Origin: Owenia fusiformis
Taxonomy: Eukaryota; Annelida; Polychaeta; Sabellida; Oweniidae
Direction: 5' to 3'
Length of the DNA: 60,000 bases
Assembly (NCBI GenBank): GCA_903813345.2
Contig: CAIIXF020000005.1
Span: 22,945,375-23,005,374 of the forward strand
The translations under genes and the position numbers were made by a program. This document shows positions 49,456 to 60,000 of the stretch, in pieces. A model generated the notes under the pieces. The model saw only the letters and a list, made by a program, of their open reading frames with translations. It did no database searches and was not told where the DNA came from. The number at the start of each line of letters is the position of its first letter. The stretch's first letter is position 1.

Positions 49456-50984
49456 AGTAAACAAAAGAACTTCATCGTTTGATGATACAATGATATTTTG
49501 TGTTGTGAGAGGTATACTTGGACCACGTCAACTGTTGGGGACGTGCGTGCGAGCCCCCCCCCCCCGATATCTCCCAAAAAGTGAGGACCTACCTTTTTGG
49601 TTTCTTGGAGGAACATCTGCTTTTCCCCACATGAACTGGGCAATTTAGAATGTAAAAAACTGGCATAACTGGGCACTGGGTGTTGGTGGGGGGGGGGGGG
49701 GGGTCGACCTGGCTACGGAATGCAGGCTGTTGACTGTGATAGATAAAGGGGGACTATGATAAATAATAATGTGAAATCATGTGAAAGTTAGATGTCGCAT
49801 GAATAAAAATGTCCGGTTTCATCATTTCAATAAAATTTATCTTCTGAATATATATAAATGTCATTAAGCGGAATTCGTCTATTCCCAACATTTTATTTAT
49901 GAATTTAGTTTACTCTGGGTCTATCTCTGGATTCCTGGTGGCGTCCGACTGTTCAACTATTTTCTAATTTATATCCTTATGAGAATGAAAGATTTATTTA
50001 AAAAACTTATGAGTGATTCACGCATCTACCTACACGTTGCTAGAGCCTGTGGCCAGATGTTAAAATTAAGAGAATTGGTTATTTTTAGATAATTTTACAG
50101 ATTTTCAATTAATGACTAGCTATTTATTGAATTTTCACATGCCAGTGTCTTATACTAGGTCGATGGCGGCCTGGGTTATTGTTATTTTACGAAATTTTTA
50201 TATAGTGTACTATTTATTAACCACGACACTTAAATAAAATAAATATACAATATACAAAGATCTGTTTTTTGATACAAGTTATCTGAGTTATCTATCAAAC
50301 ATAGGCCAAATGAAAGGAATGGAATCGTGAGTGAGGGTAAGTGAAATATATCCAAGAAAGCATTAAACTTTATTATATCATTTGAAGTCATCCGAGGGGA
50401 ATACAATAAAATGGGTGGGGCGTAAAAAAGATGCTAAATGTCATGATATGGAAATAAATCTATTTGATGTAATGAACTAAGCAGTGCAAAGTAGGTAAAT
50501 CTAATCACTGTGTGGGATATCCTGTCAAATGACATATCCATGGCACGATTGGCCATTACCCCTGCGGAAAATGACATCTTGCTTGTTCATATCGTATTTC
50601 AATTGGTCGTTCTGTAAATTTCGAAAGAAATGAATTCGTTGCATTATTCTCTCTGATTTAGTATAGAAATACATTTAGATTCACTTTTCACTAGCCCATA
50701 GCTCTCTTTCCACTCATATTTGTTTGTAATTCCGAAAAATGACCGCCATTTACCCACAGGCCATTAGCAGCGGCAAAGTAAAGTGATGTTATTATAACTT
50801 CATCTTCGCCATTGTTAATGACGTTAGGATATTATAATATTTTTTGTTCTTATAAGAATGACTAAATAGACATATTTACCTTACTTTTCGAAACGAGAAA
50901 TCACATTTTAGCTCAACATTTGGAAAAAACAATCGAAACAGGCAAATTCCATCGAACAAAACATGTTTTGATAATTGGATAAAC
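49456..50984. other. No gene; long homopolymer runs
   Basis: A C-run (about 49554-49565) and a G-run of about 16 (49688-49703) lie 130 bp apart and are complementary, so they could pair or form G-quadruplex or slipped structures. The rest is AT-rich and plain. Confidence 0.6.
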
Positions 50985-52110
50985 AGTCGCCAGGTTGAAA
51001 ATCTCTTCTTGAACAGAGCTCCTTTGTCCCTGGGTATCAGCATATACCATTTGAACCAAAGTCCACCGTGGTCTTTGAGTTGTCAGAGATTATGTTTTTT
51101 ACAAAAATTGACAGCCAATTTTTTATTCAGCTGCCATCTTGAAAATTTCTTCTTGAGCGCTCGGCTCTTTTATCTCTAAGCATCAAATTTGAACCAAAAC
51201 CGTCCACTATATCTAGTATTTGAGTATGTAATCAAAGATTACGTTATTTTACAAAAATTTGTGGCCACTTTGAAATTCAGCTGCCATCTTGAAAATCCCT
51301 TCTCGAGCAGATCTCCTGTGTCCCAAGGCATCAGCTAGCATGCGCCCACAATCTTGAGATAGAGAGAGGTAGATATACGAGACCTATTACTGCTCTAAAT
51401 ATTCGATTTTGTAAAACATGTAAGGACTCTGTTATAGAAGATGAAACACATACTTTTTATTCAAATGTAAACAATTGGAGGCTATCAGACAATCTCCCTT
51501 TAAAAAACTTGAAAACCTGTGCACTAATATAAAAAAAACATGATTGAATGACCACCAAAAGACAATTTTTCTATTGACGAGTGAGGGGAACATATTAAAA
51601 GAAACGGTTGACATTATAAAATATATATACCAGTATATATATTTTATATGATAATGATTGGAAGAGATAGGATCCTTATATCATTTAATCATTATGTAAT
51701 TTGAAGAATGTAGTTTTCTTTTCTTTATATTATTACTATTTTTACTTCACTTGAAGCTAGTAATTGTTGGATGTAAAATGGCATCAGTACAAATAAATCC
51801 TATTATAAAATATAAAATTTGAACCAAACCTACTGGTATTTCAGTTATTTGATTACTTGAATTTGAGAGTCAAAGATTACACTTTTTAAGAAAAAATGGC
51901 TGTCATTTTGAATGAGTGGCCATATTTAAAATTCCCTCTCGAGCAGAGGTTCCTCAGCACAAGTACAAGCCTTTAAAATATAAACCAAATCCTTCAACCG
52001 CCTTTTGAGTTATGGCCCGGACACCCAAACGAACGGACGGACGGACAGACGGGCGGTTTTTCTATAATCCTACGAACGTCATTTGGTGGGATAATAACCA
52101 TCATACGCAA
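50985..52110 (+). repeat. ~150-bp tandem repeat with GGACGGACGG tail, split by a LINE
   Basis: Three units start near 51005, 51149 and 51298, each with TTCAGCTGCCATCTTGAAAAT and CAAATTTGAACCAAA or a variant. After the LINE piece (51350-51820) the pattern resumes at ATTTGAACCAAACC and runs to GAGTTATGGCCCGGACACCC and GAACGGACGGACGGACAGAC. Tails of this GGACGGAC form end a repeat family widespread in marine invertebrates (from memory). Confidence 0.8.
51350..51820 (+). mobile_element. LINE 3' end inserted in tandem repeat
   Basis: Positions 51353-51532 encode LEIERGRYTRPITALNIRFC then KTCKDSVIEDETHTFYSNVN and stop. R..R.C..C....(V)IEDE.HF is the C-terminal cysteine motif that follows the reverse transcriptase in many non-LTR elements. 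Here the final Cys/His part is decayed (ETHTFYSN). A ~290-bp 3' UTR ends in an A/T-rich ATTATAAAATATAAAA tail. The element is 5'-truncated, as is usual for LINE insertions. Confidence 0.78.
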
Positions 52111-52734
52111 GCTATACAAATTCGTTCAAAATCAAAATGTCAAAATCTGTATTTCTGTAACTAGTGGAAAATATCATATTTTTTAGCTAAACCATAGTCC
52201 CGGGACAATTGAATGCTACTTTCAAATTCAAACCATAAGTCACTTCGGGTCCATTGACGTATGTATCATTGACATATCATGGTTTCATTTCTTTTGTCGA
52301 CTTTTTTTTCGTAATGTCGTCTGCTAAGCGGGCGACGCGGGTTAGCGAGCGGACGGTGTCTCCCTTTTAGTACAGGTTTCCAACCAGACCATTAGAGGGA
52401 TTCATCTGACATTTTCAGGGATGTTTCTACGTTTAAAAGTTTACAGCTGAAAATGTTTTTGTCATTCTGGGTAAATGCTACGGCGGCTATTTTGGATTTC
52501 GATCACAAAATCTTGTTAGATAAATAATGTCATCGCGATTCATTTCATGGTAAGAAGTTCTAAGAAGAGCTAATTAACTTTTCGGCTGTCGTCTTACTTT
52601 CTCGGTCAACAAGCCCCTCCCCTACGGCTGGACTACGGCTGGGCACGATATAGCTTACCTCGTGCCTTGTTTCTTCTTCTTATTCAATGGATGATTCAGA
52701 AACACTGAATTTTTGGAAAACTGTCAGAGTGATC

Positions 52735-52935
52735 GCATAGAGAAAGCAAACCTAGAAAAGAAAGGTAATGGAAAATCGTAAGGGGAAGAGTGGAAATCAG
52801 CGATGGAAGAAAGAAAATTGTAAAAATAATGGATAGTGGAAAGGGCAAACGAGATAGGGAAATGAAATGATCGAAATGAGGAGCGAAGAGAAAAATGTTG
52901 ATTGAAGGATTTAACGAGCACGGAAAAATTTAGAC
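52735..52935 (+). repeat. Purine-rich tract, left half
   Basis: The plus strand is almost all A and G (GGAAGAAAGAAAATTG, GAAATGAAATGATCGAAATG). It continues in the same style at 53740-53860, so the mariner at 52971-53731 inserted into one tract. The minus ORF of 101 residues here (FHSIFQSNLLFRLNFSVL...) reflects the pyrimidine-rich complement and is not credible as a gene. Confidence 0.65.
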
Positions 52936-52970
52936 GAAAGAGTAGGTTTGATTGAAAAATTGAGTGAAAA

Positions 52971-53731
52971 TACGAGGGGTAATCAATACGTAATGGACGC
53001 TTTTTTACACAGATGCTTTTTATAGACAAATCCCTTCGAATTTCTCATCCTTTTAACTCAAGATTGTGAGACAAGACTGAATCCATTCTCTGACATAGTA
53101 GCAAGATGCAGTTGCCCGGGTTGTTTTATTTCATCAATGTCAATAAACCTGCGTCCTTTCTCTAGAAATAAGTAGAATAGAAATAAATAAGTCACGTGTG
53201 AGCAGATCTGGACAATATGGTGCATTGGCCAAGGGCTAAATTTTGAGGTCCAGGGATATTGTTTTCTGAACATTTTGAGATCTGTGGGCAGGTGCATTGT
53301 CCATGTGGAGTAGGGTGCTCCCTTCTTTCACCAACCCCTTCTTCCACAATGCTTTCTCAAATTGACCTGCAAACCCCTTCCATACAACACTCTGACATCA
53401 CAATACTTTCTGTTTATACTTTCTGTTTTCTGTTTATCTGTTTATGTGTGTCAGCAAAATATTTCAACACAACACTTGTTGCATATAAAAAGTTCAAATC
53501 TAACTGAAATTTGCCAAACTGGCTAAAAACTCTGGAATATGTGACGTAAATGTCGGTCCCGAGGTACCTGTACTTCCTTCACGGAAATAAGGATATATCA
53601 ACATGTACTATATATTTTGTCTTCAAATCTTCAGAATTGATAGATAATTGAATGATGTATCACTGATAGGAAAATCAAAGGGATTGTATCTGTGTAAAAA
53701 AGCGTCCATTACTTATTGATCACCCCTTGTA
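52971..53731 (-). mobile_element. Decayed mariner element
   Basis: The ends are inverted repeats: left TACGAGGGGTAATCAATACG, right rc TACAAGGGGTGATCAATAAG, continuing TAATGGACGCTTTTTTACAC on both sides (about 40 bp with few mismatches). TA lies at both tips. At ~760 bp it is about 60% of an intact mariner. The orientation comes from a transposase remnant on the minus strand. Confidence 0.9.
53058..53297 (-). pseudogene. Mariner transposase remnant
   Basis: The frame reads MHLPTDLKMFRKQYPWTSKF, later HHIVQICSHVTYLFLFYLFL and EKGRRFIDIDEIKQ. This is the decayed D-N-A-P-x-H ... PYSPDLAPCD(F/Y)FLF ... KGRRF.....I block of mariner transposases. The first D of the DNAPAH motif and the PYSPDL prolines are altered and the rest of the protein is absent or frame-shifted, so it is not functional. 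Confidence 0.8.
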
Positions 53732-54624
53732 TATAAAGTAATAAGAAATTGAGAAGAAAGTAAGATAATGGGTAGAAATAGAAACTTGGAAAACGACTGA
53801 AGAAAGGATATGAATAGAAAAAGAAACGGCGAGATGATAAGGGAGAGAAATGAAGGATTGGCCTCCTTCGAAAATGCTGAAGATGCTATTGATAAAATCG
53901 TTTAGATCATGAAATATAAGTGTTCTTTTTACGATTCTGATACAGGCTTTATACTCAACCTATTATCAAATTTTCGAATACGGATGTAAATGATGAATCA
54001 CGACATTATACATTTTGCTGCCGATCACCACGCTTATTATACTTCATAAATACATTATAAGCCATATCAATATGAATTTGATTGATTGCTTTGATTGAAT
54101 GAAAGATAGATCAATCAAACCTTACGCTTGTTTAACACGTTATTTTGTGTTTGTGTTCCTTCAAGACGAAATGTTTACAGGCTAGGTGTGGCCGTTCGTC
54201 CTTTCGTCTGCCTTACCGTCCTAAATCGTATTTTCTCTACAGGCATTATCCTGAACAGGGACAACCTCTATAAGCAGTTCTATCTATTGAAAGGTGCACT
54301 TGATTGGTTTCCACAATCGCTATGCTATATTTCAGAAAAGTTTTGATATGATTGTAAAATTATTTCTAAAGTATGTATACCGTGTATTCATAATAAACGT
54401 CTGGGCAATTACCTTAGGAGTGCCGAATTGGGAATATCATAAGATAAAATTTGGAAAATTCACTTAATAATGAACTTATAGATAGATCCACTTAATATTT
54501 TTAGGGGTGCTACTTGGTATATCAAAATAGGTTTGAGTAGACTTTAGACATTATGCTTGTTACGGTAACTAGCGTAAACGAGTGGATCACCAGTGTTAAT
54601 GAAAACACAGAATGAAATCCTGTC

Positions 54625-54840
54625 GATTTGACCTTCAGTGACCTTTTCGAGGTCAAAAAAGGTAAAAAGAATTCAAAAAAGGTATTTTTAACTTACTTTT
54701 TTTTCAAAAACTTCTACAAGTTAATATCAGAAATTCAAATCTGACTTTAGATTTGAGATTTGACCTTCAATGATCTTCTCAGGGTCAAAAAATGTCAGAA
54801 AAGTATTTTTTCAAATTGCTTCAAATAAACCATTTTTTCA
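54625..54840 (+). repeat. Tandem repeat carrying TGACCTT motifs, 2 copies
   Basis: Copy 1 has TGACCTTCAGTGACCTTTTC followed by GAGGTCAAAAAA (54629-54660). Copy 2 has TGACCTTCAATGATCTTCTC followed by AGGGTCAAAAAA (54761-54791). The spacing is about 132 bp. Each holds two direct TGACCTT half sites and one inverted AGGTCA, the core of nuclear-receptor response elements. Confidence 0.75.
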
Positions 54841-55577
54841 AAATCATCTAGTTTGACTCGTGTTAGAGTTGGCTGTCGTTTTATTTTGGTTCTATATTTG
54901 CTTTCCTTTTGCCATTCATGCGTTGTCTTTTGGCAGCAAGTCTCTGTGTTGCCCCTACTGTAATAAACATTTAAGCTTAGCTAGTATGCAGCATAACATC
55001 ATTAAATACGCATCTATGATATACGGGGAATTGAAGCAAGACAAGATCTACCATCAATGCCACAAGCGCTTTTAATAAACTAAACTGTACGTATGTGTTA
55101 TTTTAGGTCAACGGAAGAGCGGGTGTTTCTCAACGATTATACAAAACGATTCATACGGTACATCGCATCTATAATTCACATCTAGTTGTCTAGGATCAAG
55201 TAGACATCTGAACTAAGCTAGTTTTACTTTTCAGTTAATAAAGGGATCCCTGGGGCATCACAACAGAATTGTACGCATCATTGGAATTATAAACGAAATT
55301 TTCATGAAATTGATTATATGCCAACCTAAGGCTCTAACCCAGTCTTTGAAGTAAATGCGCTTTTAATGTTCAAAGTTTGTTTACTACAAACGTGTCATAA
55401 AGAATTGTATTGATCAGGGAATCGGAAGCGTCACAAATGAAACCCTGATGTATCACTTGTACCTCTGTCTAATACATTGTTTTCATTCAGCGATGGACTC
55501 CTTCAGGTCAAATAGCAAATGCAAACATATTCGGAGAATGTATCCTGTAATAACATACTTTTTGTCTTGCAATACCA

Positions 55578-56132
55578 CACCCCATTATCTTATACGTCGT
55601 AGCACCGGAAGTTTACGTTATACCCAGTATTTTTCGCGGGGATTTGTAAGTACTCATTTATTTCAACGTTTTGACAGAATTTGGTCCGAGAAATTAATTT
55701 TTTCTTTGAAAATATACGACGCAAAAGTAGTACGACGTTCAGGGAATTAAATATCCACAATGAAATGTCGTATACCTCCTTTACGTTGATACTTTCAAAA
55801 GATTTCTCGGAATTCTTTCATTGATTTGGGAAACTGAAGTGTCTGGATGATGTATAAAAACGTATTGTTAATCTAATCAATATATCAAGATGATAGAGTT
55901 AGAATCATAGAAACTATGATGATTTTTGTGAACAATGATAATTTAAAAAAAAAATTGTCATGCTTTCTAGAAGGTTTGAGAGGTTTTATACCGTGTTCAG
56001 ACGTAATGTTGATAGTAGACTGAGGTATATCTGCACGGTATGGTCAATGTTTCTACGAAAAGGAAAGAACCATATTCTGTCAAAACGTCAAAACAAATAA
56101 CGTCGTGCTACGACGTATGAGAGAATGGGGTG
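55578..56132. repeat. Imperfect inverted repeat around 0.5 kb
   Basis: Left CACCCCATTATCTTATACGT plus CGTAGCAC (55579-55606) is inverted on the right as GTGCTACGACGTATGAGAGA plus ATGGGGTG (56105-56132). A second matched block, ACGTTTTGACAGAAT, pairs with ATTCTGTCAAAACGT. Block spacing differs between the arms, so the structure is old. It may be the remains of a foldback transposon. Confidence 0.65.
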
Positions 56133-56533
56133 TTTATACACTTTGACTGTGAAGTCCATTTTCCTGAAGTTACGTAGAATGTGTAATGTTTTACGGTCAT
56201 GCTGCACGTTCTAATAACATTACCAGACAATCTGGTAATTAAAATTTGTCAAAGAACATAAACAAACAAACAAGCAAACAAACAAACAACAAATAAACAA
56301 ACAAATGAAGAAATAAACAAAGAAACTTACATAAACTTATATTCATAAGCCTTTAGCTCTCGTGAGTGAACTGTTGTTATTTCAATAAATGTTCTTAATC
56401 TTAACAATAATAGAGCGAAGTACTGGAAAATAGCTCTAAATATTATACGACATATTGAGAAGAATGTTTATCTCCTTCCACAAGTTTAGCAACCGGAGTC
56501 CCATTCTGGATCATGTTTCAGCCTTCTATGTTT

Positions 56534-57387
56534 CACCCTATGCAGACAGAGCCTGTGGGAAATATTGGGTGCGGCGCAAATGAGCGGAGGGTGCGGAGCT
56601 AACGGTCATTTTTGAATTTAAAATTGGGATATTTCTGAAACTAAGCCGTTTTGGGACTTCAAATATACCAAGATATGTGTATTTGACACCAAATATCAAT
56701 AAAATTGTGAAAATAGTAGTGCAATTCATTTTATAGCGACGCAGTATGCCTTAAACATTTCCCAGTTGCCCTATATATTTTGAGACTATTCTTTTAATAC
56801 TGCGTCCCCAGCATTCATAAAAAAATGGTGTTCAAGGTACACTATCTATACAAATTGTTTTTGCATCTTGGAAGCCAGGCAGTATCTGTGTGATTTTATA
56901 AAAATTCGGAAATGTTCTTCAGATATGAGCCCCCTCTAAATATTGGGTGCGGAGGTACGTTTATGGAGCTCCTCCGCACCCAATATTTAGAGGGGGCTCA
57001 TATCTGAAAAACATTTCCGAATTTTTATAAAATCACACAGATACTGCCTGGCTTCCAAGATGCAAAAACAATTTGTATAGATAGTGTACCTTGAACACCA
57101 TTTTTATGAATGCTGGGGACTCAGTATTAAAAGGATAATTTTAAAATATATAGGTCTGGAAAAGGTTTAAGGCACACTGCGTCGCTATAGAATGAATTGC
57201 GCTACTATTTTCACAATTGTATTGATATTTGGTGTCAAATACACATATCTTGGTATATTTGAAGTCCCAAAACGGCTTAGTTTCAGAAATATCCCAAATT
57301 TAAATTCAAAAATGACCGTTAGCTCCGCACCCTCCGCTCATTTGCTCCGCACCCAATATTTCCCACAGGCTCTGTCTGCATAGGGTG
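56534..57387. mobile_element. 850-bp foldback element, copy B, TSD TGTTT
   Basis: This copy is nearly identical to the one at 10819-11668, with ends CACCCTATGCAGAC and GTCTGCATAGGGTG and a different direct duplication TGTTT on each side (56529-56533, 57388-57392). Two copies with different 5-bp duplications fix the exact element ends. The arms meet at GCGGAGGTACGTTTATGGAG near 56960. No transposase is present. Confidence 0.95.
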
Positions 57388-57792
57388 TGTTTGTCTATTC
57401 AAAAAATGTCATTTTTTGTCAGAAAGAAACAAAGCAAAGGCTGCTATGAAATGGATGCTAGCTAAACTTATGGAGGGGAGTTGTGACAGGTTTTGGAGAT
57501 TAATTATATCAGGGAGTCCATTAAATAGTACAGTTTCCATATAGCTAAAAAAAATCTCACTAAATCTCGTTTTTCGTGAGATTTTAAGAGATTTGCATAT
57601 TTGACTTCCAATGACTTACTTTGCCTTCTTTTAAATTGCATATTTGGATTCAGTGAACTGTTTTTAACAAGAATAACTTTGATTTATAATCATTTCCATG
57701 ACTTTTAAAAAAAAACTTTAAAGCAAAATCTCCATTGATGCAATGTTTAAATCCTCTAAAAACCTTAGTTAATTGTTAAACAACCCAAATTA

Positions 57793-57925
57793 TGATGATA
57801 AATCACAATATGTATGTTAAAAAGGGTCAACACACAATATATCAATCAAAGGATGGATATCGATATGGTGAACTGAATTCAACAATGTTTTTCTCTAAAC
57901 CAATTATTGAAAACACTGTATTTTA
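57793..57925 (+). repeat. Inverted-repeat partner, left
   Basis: TATGATGATAAATCACAATA, GGATATCGATATGGTGAACT and TTTTTCTCTAAACCA match, in the same order, the reverse complement of 59270-59370. In translation both give YRYGEL within MYVKK...GYRYGELNSTMFF. The LINE ORF at 58296 and a hairpin lie between the arms. Confidence 0.72.
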
Positions 57926-58295
57926 TGTAATGTTGACTGATTGGCAACAATTTAATGCAAAATTTATTTATATATATTTTATATAACTGTTTTTGTTAAT
58001 TTTTTTGTTTTTTTAGTGCAATTGTTTTTTTGTTCCTTTCTATCAATTCTTGAGAATGTAATAAAATGTCTTTCCGAACCTTGTTGGAACAAAATATACA
58101 ACTTTCTTTTGTACAATTACAATATTGAGAGACCTAAACACGTTGTGTTTATGTCGTTTTGTTTCAATGAGGTTCGGATAGATGTTTCATTCATTCATTT
58201 TATTCCGAACATATGATACCAAGAACGAAAAAGTGTCTGATTTGTTTTCTAAAACAATATAGAGAAAAGTATATATATATATAATTCAAATTATA

Positions 58296-58796
58296 ATGTT
58301 AAAGTTACAATGGAAAAAAATTGTGAAGAGTAAGGTACATTTATTCGAATTACGTAACTGGCAAATTGAATGTATATTGTCAAGAAAATTGCCAACCCAT
58401 GACATCCAGCCTATAATATGGTGGAAGGTAGCAAAATTAGATCCTAGAATTTTGAAGTGTTGCAGGACGGTGGTTAAACTACTTTTGGGAGAAGGAAACA
58501 TAATGATTAATGTCAATAGGTGGTCTAATGGAAAAATTTCCGTATTATGTAAAATGTGCTATAAAGAACCAGAAACACTATCCCACATGATACTGGACTG
58601 TGAAGGTCACGATGCTTTAAGATCAAATATTTTGAAAATTGTATATAATATCTTCAAACCAGCACAAAATTATCCAAAAGAGATGATTCTTGGAGCAATT
58701 TTTGGTGCAGGGGAGATATTTGATGTCGAGGAATATAAGCAAATTGCTGTTTACATCCATAAAATGTACATAAATAGACCAGAATCTGGTCTGTAA
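58296..58796 (+). pseudogene. Non-LTR retrotransposon C-terminal fragment, 166 aa
   Basis: The frame is intact from ATG to TAA and reads KLPTHDIQPIIWWKVAKLDP, RTVVKLLLGEGNIMINVNRW and then CKMCYKEPETLSHMILDCEG. W(x)..K...L.G......NR......CxxCxxEPETxxHxxxxC is the terminal zinc-finger-like module seen after the reverse transcriptase of many LINE ORF2 proteins. The reverse transcriptase itself is not upstream, where the sequence is stopped in all frames I read, so this is a 5'-truncated copy. Absence of stops suggests a young insertion. It is a different family from the LINE at 51350, to judge by the motif spacing. Confidence 0.78.
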
Positions 58797-58825
58797 CTAA
58801 AATCAAATTGTATATTATATATATA

Positions 58826-59137
58826 TGTATTACATACCTAGCGAAGCATTTGTATGGAAGTCAATGGGAAAGTTAGCGAGCTATATCCACCGATATTGCC
58901 CGATTACCCCGATATAGCCCGCTTACCTCGTTTTGATATTAGATTTCTTTAATAACCATGATAATATCATGACGTCACGTCATTGATACAAAGTAACCAT
59001 GGGAACAAAGGCATGTAATACATCAGTTATGTCACTATGACGTGAAATATGCCTTCGTTCTTGCCCAAATATAGAGCCTCCCAAGGTCGGCCTATATTGG
59101 GAGAACTCAGGCATATTTCACGTCATAGTGACATAAC
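58826..59137. mobile_element. Hairpin repeat downstream of the LINE fragment
   Basis: Positions 59026-59137 form a near-complete palindrome: GTTATGTCACTATGACGTGA...CAAATATAG and CTATATTGG...CACGTCATAGTGACATAAC. The left flank carries CCGATATTGCCCGATTACCC with CGATATAGCCCGCTTACC, and ATCATGACGTCACGTCATTG. It is likely a MITE; exact ends are not clear. Confidence 0.72.
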
Positions 59138-59267
59138 CTCTAAGTATATGTTATATTATAAGTAAATAATGTAAAATTTATTTAAACACATCAATTATGG
59201 TGGATGAAATAAATTTAAAAAAAATAAACCATCCAAAAGATGACCATTAAATTGACGATGCGTAAAC

Positions 59268-59378
59268 TTTTCAGAATGTTTTGACGACTGGTTTAAGAGA
59301 AACGCGTGTTCAAAAAGTTCACCATATCGATACCACTCCTTTAAAACAGATTCAACATACACTTTTTGATAAATCATA
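59268..59378 (-). repeat. Inverted-repeat partner, right
   Basis: On the minus strand ATGATTTATCAAAAAGTGTA, GTGGTATCGATATGGTGAAC and GCGTTTCTCTTAAACCAGTC align with 57793-57925. The read protein is MIYQKVYVESVLKEWYRYGE then LFEHAFLLNQ. Whether this is a coding segment or just the arms of a transposon cannot be told from one pair. Confidence 0.72.
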
Positions 59379-59399
59379 AAATAAAGTCACTTTTCGGAG

Positions 59400-60000
59400 A
59401 TCTTAATATGGAAGTCAATGGAAGTCTAGAAAAAATCTGAATAAAAGATGGCAGCACTGGTTTTCATTCATTTTCAGCTATTTAGAAACTTACTCTTATT
59501 GGTTAGTATTTGATTAGAGGAATTATGCGTATTCACCATGGGCCTTAAAAAGTTGTCTTCATATGTTGATACCCTAACCCATCTTGTTGCATAAGGTTGA
59601 ACATTCAATTTCACCTTATATCTCGAGCAGAAAATTCCGTCGACTGATTTAAATTAGCAAAACAAAATGCACACGATGCTAAAATCGCAAAGGTATCATT
59701 TCACTATTAGTCTCTGTCTGTGAAACAAATATTCAAAACGGGACATGAATTTGTGTTTATCACCTTGCAAGTCGAAAATGACCGAACTTCTAATATAAAA
59801 GTACCACGACTTAACATTTCTGAGGAGTCAATCGTAATGTCTGAAACCTTTTTAACCACAGTAAGTCGCAAGAGAGGGGTCATTTGGCCCCCCACGTCGA
59901 CTTTTAATTACTTGTCTGATTTAAATAATGTTGGTATTGTTGTAAACATTATCAATGGTCAATTTGAAGCAAGTTGAAAAAATACCCTTTTGACCTTTTT
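59400..60000. other. Right edge, one unrecognised open frame
   Basis: The plus frame 59720-59977 (85 codons, KVPRLNISEESIVMSETFLT and PPTSTFNYLSDLNNVG) has a protein-like composition, but the minus strand is also open over 59707-59895. No family is recognised and the window ends shortly after. Confidence 0.3.

Noticed and set aside
52724-53029. A 101-residue minus ORF rich in F and S
   Set aside because: It is the complement of a polypurine tract and its start runs into the mariner TIR; composition explains the open frame.

Overview
This is AT-rich nuclear DNA from an animal, most likely an aquatic or marine invertebrate. The evidence is split genes with GT-AG introns, an N-terminal Slit guidance-protein gene, mariner and non-LTR retrotransposon debris, and many foldback elements. 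I cannot name the species.

The one clearly recognisable host gene is on the minus strand between 46659 and 37491. Four exons encode the start of a Slit-family protein: a signal peptide plus cysteine-rich LRR N-terminal cap (46659-46487), then three 72-bp exons (43809-43738, 43593-43522, 37562-37491). Each 72-bp exon is one 24-residue leucine-rich repeat in the same splice phase. The chain (129 complete codons) stays in frame across all three introns. Later exons should lie at lower coordinates, but I found none in positions 1-37490. They are either beyond the window edge or missed, which would mean a very large intron.

Layout. Positions 1-43 kb are repeat-laden, AT-rich, presumably intronic or intergenic DNA. 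A ~180-bp sequence occurs about 25 times there, and most copies pair head-inward as the long terminal inverted repeats of a non-autonomous element family. The same region holds a 33-bp coding-like repeat (884-1205), a 29-bp minisatellite (8462-9172), an 850-bp foldback (10819-11668), a deleted mariner (15270-15859), a TA-flanked MITE (19251-19614), a TTAA-flanked 1-kb foldback (25331-26336) nested in an older repeat, a GC-richer patch near 27 kb, and a 3.2-kb foldback (34029-37187). Positions 43-48 kb hold the Slit 5' exons and presumed promoter. Positions 48-60 kb hold a solo arm and a second full copy of the 850-bp foldback, a tandem repeat split by a LINE 3' fragment, a decayed mariner on the minus strand, a second LINE C-terminal ORF (58296-58796), and several hairpin elements.

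The genes form no operon or pathway. The story is one developmental gene in DNA shaped by waves of non-autonomous transposons. Coordinates of Slit exons and flanked foldbacks are exact by reading. Boundaries of dispersed repeats are approximate (tens of bases).
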